Assembly (NCBI GenBank): GCA_046156035.1
Contig: JBJXEW010000053.1
Coordinates: 124,001 to 188,000, forward strand
DNA from: JAEUIX01 sp046156035
Lineage (GTDB): Bacteria > Planctomycetota > Phycisphaerae > Phycisphaerales > UBA1924
DNA length: 64,000 bases
Direction: 5' to 3'
Shown: positions 24,559 through 33,007 of the stretch, piece by piece
Layout: each line of letters begins with the position of its first letter
Numbering within the stretch: position 1 is the stretch's first letter
Made by a program: the position numbers and the translations under genes
Notes under the pieces: model-generated
The model's input: the letters and a program-made list of their open reading frames with translations, nothing else
What the model was told of the DNA's origin: nothing
Database searches by the model: none

Positions 24559-26136
24559 ATGAGCACCCCAGCCTCTCAGGCGGTCGAACCGTGCGTGATC
24601 GTGATCTTCGGCGCCTCGGGCGACCTCACCAAACGCAAACTCATCCCCGCGCTCTACGACCAGGACCGGCAGGGCCGCCTCCCCAAGGGCACCTGCATCG
24701 TCGGCGTCTCGCGCACGCCCACCACCGACGACAAGTTCCGCGACGACATGCTGCCGTGGGTGAAGGACCATTCCGCCAAGTTCGACGAGAAGACCTGGCC
24801 CCAGTTTGCCAAACGCCTGTTCTACCACGCCGGAGACGGCTCGCAGGCGGAGTGCTTCGAGCCGCTCAAGCAGCGCATCGCCAAGATCGGAAAGGACGGC
24901 AACATCTCCAAGGGCGAGAGCCCCAACGTGCTCTTCTACCTCTCCACCTCGCCCAACCTCTTCGAGCCCATCATCGACAACATCGGGGCCTCGGGCATGG
25001 TCTCGGAGGGCCAGCGCTGGTGCGCCCTCAAGCCCGACCAACTCGCCTGGCAGCGCATCATCATCGAGAAGCCCTTCGGCATCGACCTGGCCACCACCGT
25101 CTCCCTCAACCGCTGCCTGGGGCGCGTCTTCGATGAGGAGGCCACCTTCCGCATCGACCACTACCTGGGCAAGGAACTCGTCCAGAACATCCTCGTCATG
25201 CGCTTCTGCAACTCCATCTTTGAGCCCCTCTGGAGCCGCGACCACATCGACCACGTCCAACTCACCGCCGCCGAGACCGTCACCGTCGGCAGCCGCGCGG
25301 CCAACTTTTACGACACCGCCGGGGCCCTGCGCGACATGATCCAGAGCCACCTTCTGCAGGTGCTCACGCTGGTGGCGATGGAGCCGCCCAGCACCTTCGA
25401 CGGCGCGGCGATCATGCGTGAGAAGATCAAACTCATCAACTGCTCACCCACGCTCACCGAGGGCGAGGTGCACCAGCAGGGGGTCTTCGGTCGCTACGGG
25501 CGCGGGCAGTCCGGCAAGCCCGACGATGTGGCCTACATCGAGGAAAAGGGCGTGGTGGAGAGCCGAAAAACCGAGACCTTCGGTGCCATCTGTCTGCACT
25601 TTGACAACTGGCGCTGGGCGGGCGTGCCGTTCTTTGTCCGTTCGGGCAAGCGCATGGCCACGAAGTTGACGGAGGTGGTGGTGCAGTTCAAGCGGCCGCC
25701 CCTCAACATCTTCCGCCATATAGATGCTTCGCTGGCAGACCGCCCGGCCAACCGGCTGATCCTCAACATCGCACCCCGCGAGGGCATCAGTCTGCGCATG
25801 GAGGGCAAGGTGCCCGGCAGCGGCCTCAAGATCGACTCCGCCAAACTCGAACTCGACTACCTCGAACGCTTTGGCGGCGAGGTGGTGGAGGCCTATGGCC
25901 CCCTCATCGTTGATGCCGTGCGCGGCGACCGCACCCTCTACAAACACCGCGACGAGGTGGAGGGGGGCTGGCGCGTCTGCGAGCCGTTCCTGAACTCGCA
26001 GCGCCTGCGCGACACCATCGAGACGTACAACCCGGGCTCGTGGGGCCCGCCGGGGGCGGATGCCCTCATGGCGAGGTCCGCGACGCCGGGCCAGCCGCGT
26101 CAGTGGCACAATCCACACTCGAGCGATGTGCGGTGA
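24559..26136 (+). CDS. zwf: glucose-6-phosphate 1-dehydrogenase
   Basis: 525 residues, usual size. Oxidises glucose-6-phosphate to 6-phosphogluconolactone with NADP or NAD, first step of the oxidative pentose phosphate path. VIFGASGDLTKRKLIPALY is the coenzyme loop, IIIEKPFGID and RIDHYLGKE (substrate-binding Lys, catalytic His region) follow, and FVRSGKRMATKLTEVVVQFK is the later substrate/structural-coenzyme region. Start ATG 24559; TAGACT (24547-24552) ends six bases before it and no SD is present, a leaderless pattern. pgl and gnd are not adjacent. Confidence 0.96.
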   Translation: MSTPASQAVEPCVIVIFGASGDLTKRKLIPALYDQDRQGRLPKGTCIVGVSRTPTTDDKFRDDMLPWVKDHSAKFDEKTWPQFAKRLFYHAGDGSQAECFEPLKQRIAKIGKDGNISKGESPNVLFYLSTSPNLFEPIIDNIGASGMVSEGQRWCALKPDQLAWQRIIIEKPFGIDLATTVSLNRCLGRVFDEEATFRIDHYLGKELVQNILVMRFCNSIFEPLWSRDHIDHVQLTAAETVTVGSRAANFYDTAGALRDMIQSHLLQVLTLVAMEPPSTFDGAAIMREKIKLINCSPTLTEGEVHQQGVFGRYGRGQSGKPDDVAYIEEKGVVESRKTETFGAICLHFDNWRWAGVPFFVRSGKRMATKLTEVVVQFKRPPLNIFRHIDASLADRPANRLILNIAPREGISLRMEGKVPGSGLKIDSAKLELDYLERFGGEVVEAYGPLIVDAVRGDRTLYKHRDEVEGGWRVCEPFLNSQRLRDTIETYNPGSWGPPGADALMARSATPGQPRQWHNPHSSDVR

Positions 26137-26472
26137 CATCCCGTGGGTCTGCGGCGGGAGGGCGAACATCGAGCGAACGCCGGGATGCCGCTGGGCTTGG
26201 GGCGTTGGGCGGGGTGCGGCGTGCAAGACATGAGCAACGCGGGCACATTGGCAGGCTAAAGGGAGCGATCGGGGTGGGTTTGTGCGTTCTCGTCCGAATG
26301 GGCAGGTCCGAAGAACCCCTCGGTCGGGGGCCCCCGGAGCCAGTGGTTGCACGATAGTCAAGCATGTTTCCCGTCGCTTGCGTGTTTTTTTGTTGACAAT
26401 CCCCCGTTCTGTGATACTTGTTGGTTTGGCGTTTTCACGCTTTTAGGGCGATTTCTCGCTGAGGAGGCATTC
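26137..26472 (+). promoter_or_regulatory. 336-bp gap with TTGACA element before the dockerin protein gene
   Basis: No gene is seen. Near its right end TTGACA (26393-26398) sits in the least GC-rich stretch, preceded by a run of seven T. A -10 is unclear: GATACT (26413-26418) has only 14 bases of spacing. An SD (GAGGAGG, 26461-26467) precedes the ATG at 26473. The remainder holds only weak GC-rich inverted repeats. Confidence 0.45.
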
Positions 26473-28617
26473 ATGTCCAGAGGTACGCTCCTGTCCGCCG
26501 CTGTGTTGGCCGCTCTCGCTGGTTCGGCAAATGCTGCCCAACCGGACGATTCGGCCGATCACCTTCCGCACCGCAACCCAGCCATCCCCGCGGGGATGAC
26601 CGGGAAGCCCATCACCGAGTTGAACTCGGCCGTCTTCGCCATCACGGCGCCGAACGAAGCCCCGGGCAACCGCGGCAACGCCGGTTCCGCTGTGGCCGTC
26701 GGCATCGGCCGGTTCCCCGTGTTCCCGCCGGAGCAGTTGGTGCCGAATCCGTTGCCCGTCAACGGCATCGACATCGGCTGGATCGCCTTCGGCCCCGCCA
26801 TTCCCGGCGACTTCGACTACCAGGTCCTGTTCTTCCAGGACACGATCGAACTCAACGACGTCGTCGCGGGCACCACGCCGTTCTACCAGAACCTGGTTCC
26901 GAACCAGGGCTTCGGTCTGGCCGGTCTGGCCCCCTCGTACCAGTTCATCGAGTGGTTCGGCCAGTTCCTGGACATCACCACCCCGCTGCTCTTTGACACC
27001 ACGCGGTCCTTCGCCTACGAAGTCCGCATCTTCCAGGCCGGCAGCCCCAACATGTGGCCCGGCAACGCGGCCAGCGCCTCGGTGATCGTGCCCCTCATCA
27101 AGGGCCCGGTGAACGCATCGGTCGGCTCGACCGATGTGCGTCGTTGGAACGATGTCGGGGTTTTCAGCCTCGACGGCACGCGGCCCGTGCATTTCACGGA
27201 TGTGTTCCCCGCGAGCCCGGCGCAGGTGACCAACCGCCGCAACGTGTACGTCAAGTTGCAGGCCGATGTGAACGTGGTTCCGCCCCCGAACTTCGTGGAC
27301 TTGGGCGATGACGACAACGACACCGGCACGCTGCCCGCCAGTTACGAGTGCACGGCGCCCCACGCGGACTTTGATCGCGTGATCACGCAGAACGCCGGCA
27401 CCACGAGCTGGTTCCGCGTTGTGCTGGACAAGGCCATCAGCCGCGACGACGACACCTACCTGGACATGCGGGCGGACATCGATCTTGGCTTCGGCCTGGA
27501 CGTGGCCACCTCGATGGCCCTCTACAACTCCGACGGCCAGCGCGTCGCGTTCGACATCGGTGAAGGCACCGGCTGCAACGTCGAGACGGACGTCCTCGGT
27601 CTCTACGGCATGCTGACGTTCGGCACGGGCCGTCGCCCCGCCATGGGCGGCTACCAGTTCGACGGTCGCGACGGCGAACTGCCGGCTGGCATCTACTTCG
27701 TTGCGGTCTCGGGCGCCGGCGCTCTGTACGGCGATTCGCTCTTCTCGGTGAACGCTGGTGACTCGCTCGAAGTCGGCACCTCGCTGATGACGATCACGTC
27801 CAACATCGGCGCTGTGAACTGTGCGAACCCGGTCCCGGTTCAACCGTACGTTCGGACCGCCGAACTTGTGGGCGATCTGACCAACGGTCTGACCACCCGC
27901 GACGTGGTCCGCACGGGCTTCTCGCACGTGCGCTGGATCACCTGCACGCTCACCGCGGAGCAGGAGATCACGGCGTCCAGTTCCACGTTCCTCGACGTGA
28001 ACCAGAACGGCACGCCCGTCACGGACGCGTCTCTCGGCCTCTACGATGACACCGGTGCGCTGGTGGCCTTTGACCGCGACAGCGGCCAGAGCCTCAACGC
28101 CACGCAGCGTCTGGGCCAGATGTCGTTCGGTGGCTCGGCCTCCGGGTCGCGTCCGGCCGACGGCGACGGCGTCCCCTACACCAACTACAGCGGCAACGTC
28201 CTGGCCCCCGGCCAGTACTGGGTCGCGATCGGTATGGACTCCGAGACCGAGGACGAGGATGTGGGCCACCCCATGCGGTTCGACGCAACCGGCTGGCGCG
28301 CTTATCACAACAGCCAGTCGCGCATCACCATCACGGTCAACCTGAAGACCCCCACCGGCTGCCGCGTGGACTACAACAACGACGGGTCGATCAACCCCGA
28401 CGATATCGGTGACTTCATCACCGACTACTACACCGACCCGGCCGTTCCCGGCCCCGGCGGCTACTCGGTTCCCTGCCCCTTGGAGGCTCCCCCCTACGAC
28501 AACGGCTGGAAGGCCGCGTATAACAGCGACGGCTCCGGTCAGTGCTCCGCTCCGTTCCCCGATAACCTCGGCGATTACATCACCGACTACTACATCGGCT
28601 GCGATGTGCCGGAGTGA
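26473..28617 (+). CDS. secreted protein with C-terminal GC-type dockerin module
   Basis: 714 residues. Signal peptide MSRGTLLSAAVLAALAGSANAA. The mature part is acidic and beta-rich, with two similar halves each holding a pre-peptidase-like beta domain (FRVVLDKAISRDDDTYLDMRAD and later ITCTLTAEQEITASSSTFLDV, both followed by SMALYN/SLGLYDDTG motifs). Residues 630-710 are the paired Cys-rich dockerin-like module: VDYNNDGSINPDDIGDFITDYY then YNSDGSGQC...LGDYITDYYIGC, with DxNxDG calcium-loop patterns. Such modules are thought to attach proteins at the cell surface. No enzyme motif. Strong SD GAGGAGG; a terminator follows at 28692. Confidence 0.85.
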   Translation: MSRGTLLSAAVLAALAGSANAAQPDDSADHLPHRNPAIPAGMTGKPITELNSAVFAITAPNEAPGNRGNAGSAVAVGIGRFPVFPPEQLVPNPLPVNGIDIGWIAFGPAIPGDFDYQVLFFQDTIELNDVVAGTTPFYQNLVPNQGFGLAGLAPSYQFIEWFGQFLDITTPLLFDTTRSFAYEVRIFQAGSPNMWPGNAASASVIVPLIKGPVNASVGSTDVRRWNDVGVFSLDGTRPVHFTDVFPASPAQVTNRRNVYVKLQADVNVVPPPNFVDLGDDDNDTGTLPASYECTAPHADFDRVITQNAGTTSWFRVVLDKAISRDDDTYLDMRADIDLGFGLDVATSMALYNSDGQRVAFDIGEGTGCNVETDVLGLYGMLTFGTGRRPAMGGYQFDGRDGELPAGIYFVAVSGAGALYGDSLFSVNAGDSLEVGTSLMTITSNIGAVNCANPVPVQPYVRTAELVGDLTNGLTTRDVVRTGFSHVRWITCTLTAEQEITASSSTFLDVNQNGTPVTDASLGLYDDTGALVAFDRDSGQSLNATQRLGQMSFGGSASGSRPADGDGVPYTNYSGNVLAPGQYWVAIGMDSETEDEDVGHPMRFDATGWRAYHNSQSRITITVNLKTPTGCRVDYNNDGSINPDDIGDFITDYYTDPAVPGPGGYSVPCPLEAPPYDNGWKAAYNSDGSGQCSAPFPDNLGDYITDYYIGCDVPE

Positions 28618-28691
28618 TCGAGACCGAGATTGTCCTTGCCCCGTACCCGTGAAAACGGCTACGGACAAGCGAGAATCGCAAGCGTGAAATC

Positions 28692-28725
28692 ACCGGCCGG
28701 GCCCTAAAGGGTTCGGCCGGTTTTT
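28692..28725 (+). terminator. rho-independent terminator of the dockerin protein gene
   Basis: ACCGGCCG (28692-28699) pairs with CGGCCGGT (28714-28721); the following T run completes the signal. It lies 75 bp after the stop at 28617. Confidence 0.8.
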
Positions 28726-28770
28726 CGTTGAACCCTGAGCCTGCTCTGGTGAAATCTTCTCAGACGTCTC

Positions 28771-28866
28771 GTGGCACAGGCTTGCAGCCTGTGCCCTACC
28801 CAACCTCCCCTTGCGAGCACGCCCGTTTCACGAGGTATGGAGGCACAGCCTGCAAGGCTGTGCCAC
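28771..28866. repeat. pair of GGCACAGGCT-type palindromes
   Basis: Two related 25-bp palindromes face each other: one at 28771-28795 (GTGGCACAGG, CTTGCAGCCT, GTGCC) and one at 28842-28866 (GGCACAGCC, TGCAAGGCTG, TGCCAC). Each can form a hairpin, and the two can pair with each other. They fill part of the gap between the two dockerin genes; the rest of 28618-28960 holds the terminator and a possible TACTGT -10 near 28919. Confidence 0.75.
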
Positions 28867-28960
28867 GAACACTGGGAGGCTTTCAACAGAGCACCCTGAG
28901 CCGCCAGCCGCGACCGTGGTACTGTTCAGTCCTTGGCCCGCACCAGCGAGTGAGTCCGCA

Positions 28961-31900
28961 ATGACCACAGCATTCTCGACGTGCACGACCCGCCTTGCCG
29001 CGGCGGTGGTCGTGGGTGTCGCGGCCTGCGCAGCCGCGGCCCAGCAGAAACTGCACTTCACGTACATGTGGCACATGGAGCAGCCGATCTACTGGCCCGA
29101 CCGCCAGGTGAGCGGCGAGGATCGGTACGAACTCGCGTGGACCTCCATCCAGCGCAAGGACGCGGGGGCGCTCAACCCCGCGAACAACCTGCGCGAAATC
29201 TTCGGCATCGACGACCGGCGCGCCAGTTACCAGTACCGCATGCGCGACGCGATCAACGCCATCCGCTCTCAGCCCGAAGCGGGCGCCCAGATCTCCTACT
29301 CCGGCGGCCTCATCGAGAACATCAGCAGCCTCGGCACCGCCAACCAACTCGGCTACTCGCCCGGCTGGTACAACTGGCTGCGCGAGGCCCGCGGCTGGAG
29401 CACCACCGGCGGCGCGGCCAAGCCCCGCGCCGACATCGTGCAGTTCTCCTTCCATCACGCCCTGCTGCCGTTGCTGGAGCCCAGCACGGTGCGCAAGGAA
29501 CTGCAACTCTACAAGAGCATCTACCCCGACGCGTGGGGTGCCAGCCCCGCGCGCTCTGGCGGCCTCTTCCCCAGCGAGATGGCCTTCAGCATGCGGCTGA
29601 TCGAGCCCCTGGCGCAGGAGGGCGTGCAGTGGGCCATTGTGAGCGGCGAGAAACTGAGCCGCGCGTGCCCGGATTTTCCCGTCATTTACGGCTCCGGGGG
29701 CATCAACTGCGACCCGCCCAACAAGGCCGACCAACTCAACCCCGCGCAAGGCGGCTTCTATTTCCGCCAGACGATTGATCGGGGTTGCTCGCCGGCGGAG
29801 GCGTATCCGTTCGCGTTTGTGCCGCGGAGGGCCAGGTACGTGAACCCGGACACGGGGGCGGTCTCGGCGATCACGGTGGTGCCCGCCAGCCAGAGTTTGG
29901 GGTGGAAGGACGGCTACGCGCCGATGGGCACGAGCTTCTTCGACACGCTGCAAGTTCGCAACGACGGATCACGCCCGCAACTGGTGGTGCTGGCCCACGA
30001 CGGCGACAACGCCTGGGGCGGCGGCTACTCGTATTACCTGGAGGCCACGCCCAACCTCGTGGCGAGCGCGGCAAGCCAGGGCTATGTGCCCACCGTCATC
30101 GAACGCTACCTGAACGACCACCCCGTGCCCGCCAACGACTACGCCCACGTGGAAGACGGCGCGTGGGTGAACGCCGACGGCGACTTCGGCGCGCCGCAGT
30201 TCCTCAACTGGCTCTGGCCGCTCCTGAACAGCGCGGGGCAGATTGATATCCCCAATGGGTGGCACGAGGATGCGCGCAACTGGGCGGTGATCACGGCCGC
30301 GCAGAATCGTGTGGACACCGCGGAGCAGATCGCCACGAGAGTGGGGGGGCCGCAGCCCGGCGGGCTGGACATCCGCAGGATTTTGCACCCCTTCGCGGCC
30401 ACCACGAACGCGGAGCGGGCCTGGCACTATTTTCTCGGTTCGCTCAACAGCGGCTACATGTACTACGGCGTGTCGTTGGACATGGAGGTGAAGCCGACCA
30501 TCGCCTGCAACGAAGCCGCGCGGCTGGCGAACCTGGTGATCGGCGATGCAAGTTTGGACACCACGCCGCCGACGATCTTCATCCCGCAGCGCGAGGTGTG
30601 GAACCCCGGCGGCACGAACTTCGGCCCGCAGCACGGCTACAAGCAGGTGGTGAACAACGGCGACTTCTGGGTGTGGACGTTCGTGGCCGATGTGAGCGGC
30701 GTGCAAGGGGCGACGCTGAAGTATCGGATTGACGGCGACGGCGCGCGCCCGCTGCTGGGCACCGAGAACGAGACCTACGCGGGCGGCCCCGGTGTGGGGG
30801 CGTGGGTGGAGGTGCCCATGACCCGCCGGGCCTTCCCCGCCGGCAATGTGTACAACAACCCGGAGATCAACTTCTTCGAGATGCCGCAGAATATCGCCGA
30901 GCAGTTTTCCGCGCGAATCACCGGCGTGCGCTCCAAACTCATCGACTACTACGTGGAGGCGACCGACACGAAGGGCTTTGTGAAGCGCTCGCCGATCCAG
31001 CACGTGTGGGTGGGCGACGGCAGCGGCGCGCCCCCGCCCGGAGGCGGTGGCGGGGCCGTGGTGGTGGTTTCGCCCGACCCGCCGGTGGCCGGTCAGAGCG
31101 TGACGGTGACCTACAACCCCGCCGGCCGCAACCTGGCGAGCGCCAATCCGGTCCGGATTCACCACGGCATCAACGTGTGGCAGAGTGTGCCCAGCCCCGA
31201 CCCGACGATGACCGCCGGCACGGGGACGGACGCGGGAAAGTGGCTCTACACCCTCACGCTCCCCGCGACGGCCAACCAACTTGACGCGGTCTTCAACAAT
31301 GGCGCGGGCACGTGGGACAACAACGGGGGGGCCGACTGGCACTTCACGGCTGTCGGCGGTGTGCAGCCCTTCGTGATGGACGGCCAACTCGACAGCGGCG
31401 TGGAGGCCATCAGCACCGTGGGGGGCAAGACGCTGTACGCGGACCTGCGGGGCAGCCTGCTGTACGTGGCCGCGCCCAACGCGGGAACCGGCGGGGCGCG
31501 AGATGCGTTCGTGTTCGTGGCCCGCCAGCCCGGCGCACTGCGCGCGGCCCAGTGGGGCAAGAGCGGGCAGGTGAGTTCGTGGGATGCCTTCCTCGCCGCG
31601 GAGAACGACAACACTTACAGCGGCTGGTTTGATGCGGGCGTGGGCGTGGCAACCGCACAGGCCCGGCCCGCCAGCGGCACCGGCGTGCTGGAGGGCACGA
31701 TCGACCTCGCTGCCGAGAGCGGCGGCACGCTGCCGGGCCGCGTCCACCTGGCCTTCGGGCAGTGGCCCACGGCCGATGCCCAGGGGCTCATCGCGGCCTC
31801 ACAGATCCCCGCCACCGCCGACAGCAACACCACGCTCAACGATGTGGAGTACATCGCCGTGGACCTCTGCCGCTTCCTGCCCGGCGGGTGCTGCCCTGTG

Positions 31901-32137
31901 GACTACAACGCCGACTCGTCGCTCAATCCCGACGACCTGGGCGACTTCATCACCGATTACTACACGGCCCCGCCGCTGCCCGGCCCCGGCGGGTACGCCA
32001 TCGGCTGCCCCGGCAATGCGGTGCCGAATGACGCGGGCTATCGCGCGGCGTACACGGCCGACGGCGCGGGGCAGTGCACGGAACCCTTCCCCGACAACCT
32101 GGGCGACTACATCACGGCGTACTTCACGGGATGCTGA
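28961..32137 (+). CDS. secreted GH57-like glycoside hydrolase with CBM25 and GC-type dockerin
   Basis: 1058 residues. Signal peptide to about 27. Then a GH57-type domain (about 28-540): LHFTYMWHMEQPIYWP (region 1), FHHALLPLLEP, GLFPSEMAFSMRLIEPLAQE with candidate nucleophile Glu206, and VLAHDGDNAWGGG with the acidic region-4 site near Asp347. Residues about 560-680 are a beta domain; 700-793 a CBM25 starch-binding module (VRIHHGINVWQSVP...LDAVFNNGAGTWDNNGGADWHF); 795-970 a further beta-sandwich; 977-1058 the dockerin-like pair (NADSSLNPDDLGDFITDYY...DNLGDYITAYFTGC). Likely an alpha-glucan (starch/glycogen) enzyme held at the surface. Same dockerin type as the gene before it. Start ATG 28961, no SD. 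Confidence 0.82.
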   Translation: MTTAFSTCTTRLAAAVVVGVAACAAAAQQKLHFTYMWHMEQPIYWPDRQVSGEDRYELAWTSIQRKDAGALNPANNLREIFGIDDRRASYQYRMRDAINAIRSQPEAGAQISYSGGLIENISSLGTANQLGYSPGWYNWLREARGWSTTGGAAKPRADIVQFSFHHALLPLLEPSTVRKELQLYKSIYPDAWGASPARSGGLFPSEMAFSMRLIEPLAQEGVQWAIVSGEKLSRACPDFPVIYGSGGINCDPPNKADQLNPAQGGFYFRQTIDRGCSPAEAYPFAFVPRRARYVNPDTGAVSAITVVPASQSLGWKDGYAPMGTSFFDTLQVRNDGSRPQLVVLAHDGDNAWGGGYSYYLEATPNLVASAASQGYVPTVIERYLNDHPVPANDYAHVEDGAWVNADGDFGAPQFLNWLWPLLNSAGQIDIPNGWHEDARNWAVITAAQNRVDTAEQIATRVGGPQPGGLDIRRILHPFAATTNAERAWHYFLGSLNSGYMYYGVSLDMEVKPTIACNEAARLANLVIGDASLDTTPPTIFIPQREVWNPGGTNFGPQHGYKQVVNNGDFWVWTFVADVSGVQGATLKYRIDGDGARPLLGTENETYAGGPGVGAWVEVPMTRRAFPAGNVYNNPEINFFEMPQNIAEQFSARITGVRSKLIDYYVEATDTKGFVKRSPIQHVWVGDGSGAPPPGGGGGAVVVVSPDPPVAGQSVTVTYNPAGRNLASANPVRIHHGINVWQSVPSPDPTMTAGTGTDAGKWLYTLTLPATANQLDAVFNNGAGTWDNNGGADWHFTAVGGVQPFVMDGQLDSGVEAISTVGGKTLYADLRGSLLYVAAPNAGTGGARDAFVFVARQPGALRAAQWGKSGQVSSWDAFLAAENDNTYSGWFDAGVGVATAQARPASGTGVLEGTIDLAAESGGTLPGRVHLAFGQWPTADAQGLIAASQIPATADSNTTLNDVEYIAVDLCRFLPGGCCPVDYNADSSLNPDDLGDFITDYYTAPPLPGPGGYAIGCPGNAVPNDAGYRAAYTADGAGQCTEPFPDNLGDYITAYFTGC

Positions 32138-32147
32138 CGGAGTGAGA

Positions 32148-32197
32148 GGCGTCAGGCGTAAGGCATCAGGCGTCAACTCTCAAGCCTCACGCCCTCA
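32148..32197. repeat. heptamer-period repeat at the 3' end of the response-regulator gene
   Basis: GGCGTCA, GGCGTAA, GGCATCA, GGCGTCA, then ACTCTCA, AGCCTCA and CGCCCTCA: left units and approximate complements with 7-base spacing. It ends on the stop codon of the response regulator (32195-32197), between two convergent genes. Confidence 0.7.
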
Positions 32198-33007
32198 GTC
32201 CAGTTCCACAAGCCCTTCGCGGATGGCGAATCGCGCCAGTTCCACGCGGTCGCGGATGTCGAGTTTCTCCATGATGGCCGCGCGATGGGCGTCGACGGTT
32301 TTGGGGCTGCGGAAGATGGAGTCGGCGATCTGGGTGCGAGACAGGCCACGCCCGATCATGCGCAGCACCTGCAGTTCGCGCGTGGTGAGCGCGGCCAGTC
32401 GCGAGCCCGCGTGCACGCCCGCGGGGCCTTCACCTTCCGCGCCGGGCCCGTCGGGAGTGTCATCGGTCTTGGCACCCGTCGTGCGTGGGCGCGCCGGCGG
32501 AGCGTGCGCGGCGGCGGCGGCGGGGTTTTCGGGCACGCCGATGTGGCGGCAGCGCTCGAGCACGGCGGGGCCGAACGTGAAGCGGCCGTTGGTCACGTCG
32601 CGCACGGCACGGATGATGGTCTCGGGGTCGTCGCTCTTGGCCAGGTAGCCCCACGCGCCGGCCTTCACGGTGGCGTCCACATAGCGGTCGCGCACGTAGG
32701 CGGAGAGGATGATCGTGCGGACCGCCGGGCAGACGCGGCGGAGTTCGGCCAGCGCCAGGAACGGGTCCTTGCCCGGCATCTCGATGTCGAGCAGCACGAC
32801 ATCCACGTGCAGTTCGGCCACCTTCTCGGCCAGGTGGTCGGCGCGTGCCAGGTGGCCCACCACCTCCATGTCGGGCTCAAGGCTCAGGCGGGCCCGCAAG
32901 CCCTCGGCCAGAAAGGCGTGGTCATCGACGCTGAGCACGCGGGTTCGCTTGGGTTGCACAGACGGCCTCCCCATCCCCCCGTTGCCCGCGCGAGATTCGA
33001 GAATCAT
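32195..33007 (-). CDS. NarL/FixJ-type response regulator
   Basis: 270 residues. Receiver domain at about residues 22-145: SVDDHAFLAEGL (acidic pair), phosphorylation site Asp74 in VVLLDIEMPG and Lys124 in YLAKSDD. An Ala/Pro/Gly linker (150-200) precedes a LuxR-type helix-turn-helix, LTTRELQVLRMIGRGLSRTQIADSIF and SPKTVDAHRAAIMEKL. It should bind DNA when phosphorylated. The ATG at 33007 shares one base with the stop of the kinase gene (TGATG), so the two are translated as a pair and this is almost surely the kinase's partner. Targets are unknown. Confidence 0.92.
   Translation of the reverse strand: MILESRAGNGGMGRPSVQPKRTRVLSVDDHAFLAEGLRARLSLEPDMEVVGHLARADHLAEKVAELHVDVVLLDIEMPGKDPFLALAELRRVCPAVRTIILSAYVRDRYVDATVKAGAWGYLAKSDDPETIIRAVRDVTNGRFTFGPAVLERCRHIGVPENPAAAAAHAPPARPRTTGAKTDDTPDGPGAEGEGPAGVHAGSRLAALTTRELQVLRMIGRGLSRTQIADSIFRSPKTVDAHRAAIMEKLDIRDRVELARFAIREGLVELD

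Noticed and set aside
28811..28960. 50-codon amino extension of the GH57-like protein
   Set aside because: It runs through the palindromic repeat and would bury the signal peptide; ATG 28961 is the natural start.
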